Below, piece after piece: positions 9,488-15,938 of a DNA stretch of 15,938 nt. How positions within the stretch are numbered: position 1 is the stretch's first letter; each line of letters opens with the position of its first letter. The position numbers and the translations under genes were made by a program. The notes beneath the pieces were generated by a model. The model ran no database searches. It saw only the letters and a list, made by a program, of their open reading frames with translations, and was not told the origin of the DNA. Origin of the DNA: Kalaharituber pfeilii (Eukaryota; Ascomycota; Pezizomycetes; Pezizales; Pezizaceae). The DNA is taken from NCBI GenBank assembly GCA_015179045.1, contig WHUZ01000276.1:1-15938 (forward strand). The letters run 5' to 3'.

Positions 9488-9850
9488 TATTATGGCTATG
9501 GTAGGATAAATATGGCAGGTCAGAATAGCTACAAAAGTCTATATAGCAGACTAGAAAGGTAGCTACTCAATAGAAAGTATACAGCAAAGTAAAGTAATTC
9601 ATAGATATAAGTATAAAATAAGAGGTTTAGAGTTATAGAGAACTTAGGATACTATAAGTATCTTAATTTTTCTAACTATGCTATCACCAGTTGGTACTTA
9701 TATAAAGTTTAGCACAGCCATACATAAGAAGTCAACAAAAGAATAATTAGCTAATAATGTGACAATTCCTTATCAATACCAATACTTATAGTAATAGGTA
9801 TATATAATAAAATTATGCAAAAATAGTATGTAATAAAGATAATAAATATA
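9488..9850 (-). repeat. E3 5' LTR remnant (U5, R and part of U3)
   Basis: On the plus strand it starts TATTATGGCTATGG, the LTR end with substitutions, and contains the same 33-bp U5 module as E5. The blocks through R match E5 and E2 closely, for example AGAGTTATAGAGAACTTAG. At 9851 a new LTR end begins (TGTTAGTATAGC), so only 363 bp of this LTR are present here. Confidence 0.7.
9697..9704 (-). promoter_or_regulatory. E3 LTR TATA box
   Basis: TATATAAG on the minus strand, aligned with the TATA boxes of the E2 and E5 LTRs. Confidence 0.6.
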
Positions 9851-10327
9851 TGTTAGTATAGCTGTCACTAGGCTTACGAGAGTGGCACTGAGGTGACTCT
9901 GAGTTCACGAAGCCAGTGAAGTGGACAGTAAAAGGTTACATGAGAGTATTAAATGGGAGTTCAATTTAGAATACCACTAGTATCTTAATTTCTTCTAGCT
10001 ATCTATTCAGCCTATTTATATAGACTTTCTAGCTATCAATATAATATAATAATGATATAATAATTATAAATAAAGAAACATAGTAAAAACATACATTAGA
10101 AGTAATTAATATATATGAATATATTAATGACAATTGGTAAGTGCTATATAATACTATCATATAACTTACTATTTAATATATACTTTATTAGCTACCTGCT
10201 GGTCTATGAGCTGGAAGTAAATCCCTGCATTGCCTAGTAGTAATTAGTCATATCTTTAGCATATACTTTACAGCGATTCAGGTAGGAGTTCTAGGTATTT
10301 CCCATAAGCCTTACCTTAACTATAATA
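9851..10327 (-). repeat. E4 3' LTR
   Basis: On the plus strand it starts TGTTAGTATAGC and ends CTTAACTATAATA. It is 477 bp and resembles E2's LTR more than those of E3 or E5: it lacks the 33-bp U5 module and matches E2 at TTTAGAATACCACTAGTATC. Its first 85 bases are clearly more GC-rich than the surroundings and form an imperfect hairpin (9862-9928). Confidence 0.7.
10016..10023 (-). promoter_or_regulatory. E4 LTR TATA box
   Basis: CTATATAA on the minus strand, in the aligned sequence AGTCTATATAAATAGG, which corresponds to E2's AGTCTATATAAGTGCC. Confidence 0.6.
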
Positions 10328-10343
10328 TTACTCTCCATTATAG
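10328..10343 (-). promoter_or_regulatory. E4 polypurine tract
   Basis: The plus strand reads TTACTCTCCATTATAG, the complement of a purine-rich tract, directly adjoining the LTR start as in E1 and E3. Confidence 0.6.
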
Positions 10344-10734
10344 AGCTTTTTTGCTCCAAAAAGCATTTAAACCGATCTGAAAACCTATTCGATTAAGATG
10401 TATATAATGGCTAAGAGTATCAATATACCCTATATACTGGATACTATTATTACCAAAACTCATTGATAGCCAATAGTAAGATTGATATATCCTGTACAAA
10501 TAGTAGTTTTATAAGTATTAGCTATTAAACTACTTCTTAAGTAAAAACCCAGTAGGAAAATTTGAAGAGTATAGAAGATATAACTGCTTACATAAGATTC
10601 TAGCCTACGTAGCTAGACCTTCGTTCAATATAATACTCATTAATTAGAACATTAATTACCTATCTTAAGACTTAGGTTCTTTGGCTTTCATAAGTATTCT
10701 TTCATAGATTTCTCTAATAAGCATTATAGGTTGT
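10344..10734 (-). other. E4 3' untranslated region and Pol tail
   Basis: This lies between the E4 polypurine tract and chromodomain. I see no further motif. By position it matches the E1 stretch 2867-3166, but it is somewhat longer. Confidence 0.5.
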
Positions 10735-11109
10735 CAATAGACTTTCATATATTATCTTCATTGTACCCCTACCAATGGATTCAATATTTGATCTAGACTA
10801 AGACCTTGTAGCTATCAACCATATAGTCAATATCATAGTAGTATTCTTCTTCACTATTGAAGTCTAAATTGTTGTCTCGACTTTGAGAGAGCTTAATAGG
10901 GCTAATGTAGCTAATATTATATAATTGTAGGTCTTTTCTAGTAGCTGAAGTTTATATATATAGTGACTGATAACTTTTCACCTTGTAGAGATTAATATAT
11001 TTATTGGTAAGTATTTGATTGTTACTAGTTATTATTTGAAGGTGTTATTAGTCAATAAGTACTTGGTTCTCTACTTTGGAATTGTCAAAATTTTTTGGTA
11101 AAGAGTTTT
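10735..11109 (-). pseudogene. E4 integrase end with chromodomain remnant
   Basis: The minus strand reads EYYYDIDYMVDSYKV, then I-K-Y and, further on, W, a stop, GYNED. This is the same chromodomain as in E1 and aligns base by base with 2735-2860. Upstream on the minus strand (11109 to about 10870) lies the integrase C-terminal part: ITSNNQILTNKYINLYKV aligns with E1's ITGNHRVLSNKYIGPYKV. The GPY module thus reads N-L-Y. Stops replace Gln and Trp. The pseudogene is cut at its 5' side by E2's insertion. Confidence 0.78.
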
Positions 11110-11664
11110 TGTTATAGCTAAGGTAAGACTTACGCAACCTGCAGAATACTTATCCTAAATACTAATACTGATTGAGTGGACTGATCACTCATTAGGCTTG
11201 GAATTCATCTTCACCCGAATAGAGAAGTACTAAGGAAGTGTGTGTCATCGATTCAAGTATAATCTCTGAATTACTTATATACCTTGTATGTACTCAGCTG
11301 ATTAAAAGCTAATATATGCGCACATGTACTAGTACATAGCATTATCTTGTATCTATACTATTTTCATATGTTTCTGTTATGTGTGCCTATTACTGCCAGT
11401 ATTGGCATTGATAAGGAATTGCTACATTGCCAGTCATTTATTTATTTATTGACTAGTTATGTATGACTATACTGAAGTCTATATAAGTGCCAGCTAGTGA
11501 TAGTATAGTTAAAAGAATCAAGGTACTAGCGGTATTCTAAGTTCTCTATAACTCTGAACCTATTATTTCCTCACTACGTTTATGAATTGCTCCACTCCAC
11601 TATATGCCTACGCTGAGTAGCTGTCTTTCTGATCCACCGTATATACGCCTTTATAGCTATAACA
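11110..11664 (+). repeat. E2 5' LTR
   Basis: It begins TGTTATAGCT and ends AGCTATAACA, a perfect 10-bp terminal inverted repeat with the canonical TG...CA ends. It is 555 bp. A TATA box lies at 11480-11487. The region from the TATA box to the end aligns with the LTRs of E3, E4 and E5 in reverse complement. A 14-bp palindrome ATGTACTAGTACAT lies at 11324-11337 in U3. Confidence 0.88.
11480..11487 (+). promoter_or_regulatory. E2 LTR TATA box
   Basis: TATATAAG within GTCTATATAAGTGCC. The same octamer or a close form occurs at the aligned place in three other LTRs. That the motif persists despite heavy mutation supports its role as the core promoter; the likely transcription start is near 11510. 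Confidence 0.65.
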
Positions 11665-11872
11665 TCAACTTCTAATGTATAGTGAAGCTGAGCCCCTCAC
11701 ACCCATAACATTATACTACTTCTCCTATACCTACTCCACCTCCATAATATTAGCTCAAGAAGGCTCCTCCACATTCCCGATCATCTGGAGTGACCTCTCT
11801 CCAGGGGCTTAAGAGTTAGCAAGAGAATACACTGTGAAGCAGTCACAGCCAAAATCTCTTACTACCTCCTCC
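11665..11872 (+). other. E2 5' leader with presumed primer binding site
   Basis: This is untranslated sequence between the LTR and the first plausible gag start. The primer binding site should begin at about 11665 (TCAACTTCTAATGTA), but I cannot match it to a tRNA 3' end with confidence. The block GTGAAGCTGAGCCCCTCAC is the best conserved part and is found in reverse complement next to the LTRs of E3 and E5. Confidence 0.6.
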
Positions 11873-13470
11873 ATGTATAAGGATGATGACTATACTGATG
11901 ATAATATAAAAAGCACTTACAACAGTTTGGCACTCAGCCATGCTAACCCTGCTAATGTATCTAAGCATGCCATGAGAAAGTAATAACAAACCCATATCCC
12001 TGAGCTAGGAAAGGTCTTGAAGATTTATACTCCAATGCCTAACTACCCTTGAATGAGCTCTCCACTCAGGAGGGTATTTAACCTTACAAGCCCTGTCACT
12101 ATTCAGGCAGAAGACCCTGCTCTCTAACAGGAGGTTTACCAACTCACCATAACTATAGGTCAGATAGTGTATGAAAAAAACAGTAGAAGCCAGAACAGAG
12201 CCCAAACGAGCCTCCACCAACATAGCCAACCTTCGAAATGAACAGACAAACATAAACTAGCAAATCAAGGACTATATGTATCACTACTATAGCGAGCTAG
12301 GATAGCACATCACCTAAGCATGTGACCGTATAGACCTTCTGACTCAGGTATTTCAAGGTAATGTATCTACTCCACTCTCCTAAAGCTAACAAGAACTATC
12401 AGCCGCGATGGGCCAGTTGGGTCAACTACTGGCTAGCATATAAAACCAGATACTATAGTAGCCATCATTCCAACTGGTAGCTACCCTGTAGCCTCAGCAA
12501 TCACCGCAACAATAGCAATGCCCAGCAGCCTCTACCAGACCAAATTCTGGCCCAGGATCTCTAGAAAGTTCTCCCGAAGGGTCTTCTCTACCAGGCACTG
12601 GGGGTGCTAGTGCTTCTTCCCCTTATATACTTCCTCATATATTCCAAAGACCACAAGACCTAACTCCTCCTCCACCACCACCTCATTTTCCAGCTGGTAT
12701 GCAGATGCCTTAGGGTACTCTGCCTCTACTCTAATCTAAAATTCCTGCTCTTGACAAGTGGGGTGGGGATGCAAAGGAGCTTGACAACTTCCTCTACCAG
12801 GTCGAGTGCTAGATCTGAAGCCAATGTCTCATTAGTAACCAAGAGAGCTACGATATGCTCTCATCCCATCATAAGGGCCCTGTTCTTACTCTCGTCCGAT
12901 AATATCCTCCTACCACGTATTACGATATACTTGCTATCCTGCGTAAGAAGTTCTAAAATTCTGCAGCTATCTCTGAAGCTACCTAAAAGATCCAGACTAT
13001 AAAGCAAACAGAGTATATATAAAACTTCTTAATTGAAATCGATGAATACAACAGTATAGCAAACATCTCTGACCCTGTCCTTATCTCCTATGTATCTACC
13101 AACATCAACAATGAAGTGCAACAACTTCTCTCTAGCCACTTCAGCTGCAAGAAGGACTGGGAGCTGTAGAAGGAAATGGCTACTGAGATTGCTGATGATG
13201 TTACTTCCTCCACTAAACACTCTACCCCTCACTACACCTCGAGGAATCCTACTAGTGGGACCTTACAAAGTAGGAAAGACACCACTGCCTCCATACTAAA
13301 AAACAAAAGAAATAATGACATTCCCTTCAGAACTGATCTAGGAATAGAAGGCAAACAACTGATGTATCAAGTGTGGAAAGAATGGGTACTGGATCATATC
13401 GTGTCCAGAAAAGAAATGGTGGAACCGAAGGGGATAGGAATATAAAGGAAATAATACAAAACTGTAGCCG
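11873..13470 (+). pseudogene. E2 gag remnant with zinc knuckle
   Basis: Gag would form the particle that packages element RNA. The ATG at 11873 opens a frame (MYKDDDYTDDNIKSTYNS) that can be followed to about 12170. From there reading continues in another frame across an A7 run (12174-12180) and holds to about 13300. That second part shows a glutamine-rich zone, a proline run (TPPPPPPHFPAG, about 12661-12696), LDKWGGDAKELDNFLYQVE (from about 12751) and the typical Gag block TIKQTEYI, stop, NFLIEIDEYNS near 12998-13055. A CCHC-type zinc knuckle in a third frame lies at 13363-13404 (CIKCGKNGYWIISC), with the His replaced by Tyr. Stops are mostly TAG/TAA. The N-terminal start is uncertain. Confidence 0.82.
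13363..13404 (+). pseudogene. E2 nucleocapsid zinc knuckle (His to Tyr)
   Basis: The sequence reads CIKCGKNGYWIISC, which fits C-x2-C-x4-H-x4-C exactly in spacing, with Tyr (TAC, 13387-13389) where His (CAC) belongs. One C-to-T change explains it. It is preceded by KANN as in many Gypsy nucleocapsids. The motif binds element RNA; without the His, zinc binding should be lost. It lies in a different frame from the gag body. Confidence 0.82.
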
Positions 13471-13599
13471 AAGAAGGAAGATAAAGGGGAAGTAAAAACC
13501 CTAGAGTCTCGAATCTCCTAGCCCAAGAAGAAAAGGACAGACCAAGGTCATCTTAAGATATAGGCTGTCAATGGTTTCGAGAAGATTACTGAGCTGTCC

Positions 13600-14219
13600 A
13601 ATTTAGAAAACTAGATAGGGACCCTGCTTAGCCTAGTAGGACTCTCTGTCACAGCGACCTCTTCAGGTACGAGGTAAAATTCAAGACTGGGAGGACCGTC
13701 AGGGCTATTATAGACTATATGGCCTCTGTGCCGATTGTTTCTTTAGTATTAGGTAAGGAATTGGGGTTGAGACCATGAGCAAGGCCTGTGAAGATCAAGC
13801 AAGGTGATGGCTCTCTCCTCTCTGGTGGTTCTTTTATTGTGAATACTTTATTTTTGTTCTCTGGCATTCTGGTCCCTGATTCTGTTTCTTCTGCTTTAGA
13901 CTATGTACATTCTATTAGCGTTTCAGAAAAACCTGATAAGGTCTCTATTGATTTCGTTTCATCCTCTGTTTTGATCTCATCTCCATTTGTTTTCAATTTT
14001 GACGCTGAAGTTATGAATATCGGTAATCAAGAATGTATCATTGGTTTGTCTTGATTGAAAGAAAATAGAATTTCTGTTGATTGCATTAATGGCATTCTGA
14101 AACATGGTATATTTAATGTTCCTAATACCCATATTGATTTGCCTTCTATCTCTGTTCTTGCTGAATCTGGTGATACCTTTGAGAAGGGTGATGTTCTGTT
14201 ATTACTTGACATATACAAG
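13600..14219 (+). pseudogene. E2 aspartic protease remnant
   Basis: This region would cleave the Gag-Pol polyprotein. The active-site line reads AIIDYMASVPIVSLVLGKEL (D codon 13713-13715), where the family has D-S/T-G-A-S/T. The next block reads LRP, stop, ARPVKIKQGDGS. The C-terminal flap and core read GNQECIIGLS, stop, LKENRISVDCINGIL (about 14023-14098), with TGA in place of the usual Trp. The frame is that of the gag body, with an open run at 13788-14054. The two residues after the catalytic Asp are replaced, so cleavage activity is unlikely even apart from the stops. Confidence 0.78.
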
Positions 14220-14229
14220 TACTACTCGT

Positions 14230-15010
14230 AATACTCTGATGTTTTTTCTGATGCACAGGCATACCGTTTACCCCTTACCGAAGCTGGGATCATAAAATCC
14301 CATTTAACAACCTGAATGTGAAGCCTCCTCATGGTTTGGTATATAAGATGACCTGGAAAGAAGATGAGGCCCTTCAGAGATATATCGATGAATATCTATT
14401 AACAGGGAAGATATGAAGGTCAAGGTCTCAAGCAGCTTCATTAATTCTTTTTGTATGGAAGAAAGATGGATCCCTTCGACTATGCATTGACTATAGGGCA
14501 CTAAACAAACTCACTATTTTAAATAAATACTCTTTGCCCTTAATGTTGGAACTCCTTGAGAAGACCAAAGATAGTAAATGGTTTACCAAACTCGATCTAA
14601 AGAATGGCTACAATCTTATTCAAATTAAGCTAGGTGATGAATAGAAGATGGCTTTCAAAATATTTAAAGGCCTATTCGAGTACACAGTCATGCCATTCGG
14701 ACTCATTAATGCACCTGCTTCTTTCCAAGAAATGATAGATGAGGTCTTCATTAGTATCAATGGAGTTGTTTAGTATTTGGACAACATCTTAATCTATATA
14801 GGCAAAACCGAAACGAGACCATCAAAGGATAATGGAAAAAGTACTTACTAAATTGAGCGAATATGAGCTCATAGTCAACCTAGCCAAGTGTGAGTTCCAT
14901 GTGCACAAAATCATGTTTCTTGGTTATCTGATAAATGGCCTTGAGATTAAGATGAATCCGACCAAACTCTCTACTATTTACGACTAGCCATAGCTGACAA
15001 AGAAAAAGGA
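14230..15010 (+). pseudogene. E2 reverse transcriptase remnant
   Basis: The RT lead-in reads PYRSWDHKIPFNNLNVKPPH from about 14272, one base out of frame with protease. The body is in one frame to about 14800. It shows [20 protein letters not shown] (about 14435-14495), [33 protein letters not shown], and the catalytic box V-V-stop-Y-L-D-N-I-L-I-Y at 14765-14797. The second catalytic Asp is Asn (14783-14785). A stop at 14642-14644 replaces the Trp of the family's DEWKTAF. After about 14800 the frame changes and the thumb follows with KVLTKLSEYE and FLGYLINGLE. It matches E1 and E3 along its length. Confidence 0.92.
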
Positions 15011-15577
15011 GGTGCCAGCCTGCTTAGGCTTTGCTAACTATTATCACCGATTTATTCTGAACTATTCTACTACTACTTGACTACCTATGACCTTGACTAC
15101 AAATATACTCTTTACATGGGGGACAGAGCAGCAAGCCGCTTTTAAGGAATTCAAAGACAAGTTCATGATTGCCCCCATACTATGACAGTTCAATTAATTC
15201 CTGTCTACGATTATAGAAACGAACTGCTTAGACCAGGTATTAGCTGGTATCTTAAGCTAATATCATACCAAAGACAACATTACCACTCTACACCTATGCG
15301 ACTACCACTCCTGAATACTGACCCCACTGAACGAAACTACCCTATCCATAACAAGAAATTACTAGCAATCTTTGATTGCTTATATAAGAAATGGAGGATA
15401 GAGTTACTAGGAATTAACTTTACTCTCTTTACTGACCATCACATACTAAAGTACTTCACCACCAAACAACACCTCAATAGTCAACCAGTAAACTGGAGCC
15501 AGAAACTTTCTGAATTCGACTATATCATCAAATACGTTCCAGGAAAGCTTAACGGCAAAGCGGATGCCCTCTCTTAA
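15011..15577 (+). pseudogene. E2 connection and RNase H remnant
   Basis: The connection reads LGFANYYHRF and AAFKEFKDKF, with the domain starting near 15200. The first catalytic box is in one frame: ETNCLDQVLAGILS (from 15216), with Asn (15222-15224) for the first catalytic Asp. The rest is in another frame, open from 15182 to 15577 in that register: TERNYPIHNKKLLAIFDCLY, then FTLFTDHHILKYFTTKQ with the TDH Asp kept, and it ends FDYIIKYVPGKLNGKADALS, a perfect family C-terminus. The open frame before about 15300 is therefore out of register with the true protein. A single frame change near 15300 separates the two halves. Confidence 0.9.
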
Positions 15578-15938
15578 TGAACTGGTGATACCACCTCTAG
15601 CAGCATCGAACAACTATTTAAGGATGGGCAACTGCTGATTGACGAAGAAGCAGATAAGGTAGAAGATATGTGGGTTGATATCTCTAGTGCCAACTGTGAT
15701 AAATAGGTAAGAAATAATAATGAACTTCTTATAATACTCAAGTAATACTGACTGAAGGTGTTACAACAGTACTACGATAGTAATATGGCTGGACACTGGA
15801 GTGTGCATCGAATACAAGAACTCCTCTCCCGAAAACTTCTACTGGGATGGCTGGAAAGACCAAGTGGCCGATTATGTTACCAGTTATGCAGCCTGCCTAA
15901 AGGCCAAAGCTGACCGACATCAGAGGCAAACTAGACTT
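15578..15938 (+). pseudogene. E2 integrase N-terminal remnant (window end)
   Basis: After RNase H comes a linker (EQLFKDGQLLIDEEADK) that matches E1's LLKNGQLLINGEPVK. The zinc-binding part of integrase follows. AGHWSVHRIQELLSR is in one frame (15788 on). NFYWDGWKDQVADYVTSYAA continues one frame later (15834 on), ending C-L-K-A-K. Of the HHCC cysteines the first is Tyr and the second is kept; in E1 it is the second that is lost. The window ends before the catalytic core. Confidence 0.85.

Larger units (their letters stand above)
4743..9850 (-). mobile_element. E3: heavily mutated, nearly full Ty3/Gypsy chromovirus
   Basis: This element reads on the minus strand from its 5' LTR remnant (9488-9850) through leader, gag, protease, RT, RNase H, integrase and chromodomain to the polypurine tract (about 4810-4824) and a 67-bp 3' LTR remnant (4743-4809). 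Each block was placed by base-level similarity to E2 or E1, since few peptide motifs survive. It is the most AT-rich copy. It carries an internal duplication in the protease region (7352-7637) and has lost most of the integrase C-terminal part. Both LTRs appear interrupted, by E5 at 4742/4743 and by E4 at 9850/9851, which would make it the oldest layer of the nest. Confidence 0.85.
9851..11109 (-). mobile_element. E4: 3' part of a Gypsy chromovirus, split by E2
   Basis: On the minus strand it contains the end of integrase (11109 down to about 10860), a chromodomain (about 10846-10735), a 3' untranslated part, a polypurine tract (10343-10328) and a 3' LTR (10327-9851). The sequence stops abruptly at 11109, where E2's 5' LTR begins. 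The remainder of E4 should lie beyond the far end of E2, outside the window. Its LTR abuts the interior of E3's 5' LTR, so E4 probably inserted there; ATATA (9846-9850) is the candidate left target-site copy. Confidence 0.75.
11110..15938 (+). mobile_element. E2: least decayed Ty3/Gypsy chromovirus, 3' end outside window
   Basis: In order this has a 5' LTR (11110-11664), leader, gag with a zinc knuckle, protease, reverse transcriptase, RNase H and the beginning of integrase, running off the window. Its reading frames are much easier to follow than those of the other copies, although stops and several single-base frame changes are present. It is inserted in E4 in the opposite orientation; GTTTT (11105-11109) is the candidate left target-site copy. 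It keeps far more GC than E3. It is the best template for reading the other copies. Confidence 0.93.

Noticed and set aside
9862..9928. tRNA or tRNA-derived SINE head
   Set aside because: TGGCACTGAGG and GAGTTCACG only loosely resemble A and B boxes and are too close together; no cloverleaf forms. The segment aligns with LTR U5.
12170..12184. Programmed frameshift at the A7 run in E2 gag
   Set aside because: GAAAAAAAC resembles a -1 slippery site, but the frame that continues gag is +1, and the -1 frame meets TAG at once. A single-base indel is simpler.
12005..12253. Minus-strand open frame, and similar ones at 13029-13232, 14027-14218 and 14304-14501
   Set aside because: All lie opposite E2 gag, protease or RT, whose motifs are on the plus strand.
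1..15938. Alternative genetic code with TAA/TAG read as Gln
   Set aside because: Some stops do sit at Gln positions, but others sit at conserved Trp (DE-stop-KMAF in E2, the chromodomain Trp in E1), and catalytic Asp residues are Asn. A recoded stop cannot explain both; RIP can.

Overview
The window looks like an AT-rich, repeat-filled compartment of a fungal genome, most likely a filamentous ascomycete (Pezizomycotina). I see no intact gene, no RNA gene and no host gene. Essentially all of it is made of at least five copies of one Ty3/Gypsy LTR-retrotransposon family of the chromovirus type (Gag, protease, reverse transcriptase, RNase H, integrase, C-terminal chromodomain). The copies are riddled with TAA/TAG codons at positions where the family has Gln or Trp, and with Asp-to-Asn, His-to-Tyr and Cys-to-Tyr changes. 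These are C:G-to-T:A changes, many in a CpA/TpG context, which is the signature of repeat-induced point mutation (RIP). The assignment to ascomycetes is inferred from that signature.

Layout. E1 (+ strand, 1-3724): the 3' part of an element, with reverse transcriptase, RNase H, integrase and chromodomain in decayed form, a polypurine tract and a 3' LTR (3181-3724). 3725-4102: AT-rich DNA with a minisatellite of about 56 bp units. E5 (- strand, about 4103-4742): only a 5' leader stub and its LTR (4154-4742). E3 (- strand, 4743-9850): a nearly full internal region of the same family, very strongly mutated; both its LTRs are interrupted, leaving 67 bp at 4743-4809 and 363 bp at 9488-9850. E4 (- strand, 9851-11109): a 3' LTR (9851-10327), polypurine tract, chromodomain and the end of integrase, cut at 11109. 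E2 (+ strand, 11110 to the window end): a 5' LTR (11110-11664), leader, gag, protease, reverse transcriptase, RNase H and the start of integrase; this is the least mutated copy.

The simplest history is a nest. E3 came first, E5 landed in its 3' LTR and E4 in its 5' LTR, and later E2 landed in E4. The degree of decay agrees in outline: E3 is worst and E2 mildest. In life the intact elements would have made a Gag shell, copied their RNA inside it, and integrated through an integrase whose chromodomain steers to silent chromatin. Here every copy that can be read has lost catalytic residues and cannot act on its own.

I looked for an undescribed system and did not find one. The points most worth a second look are the nested architecture, two LTR subtypes separated by a 33-bp U5 module, shared loss of the second reverse-transcriptase aspartate in two copies, an internal duplication in one protease region, and the minisatellite next to the E1 end.
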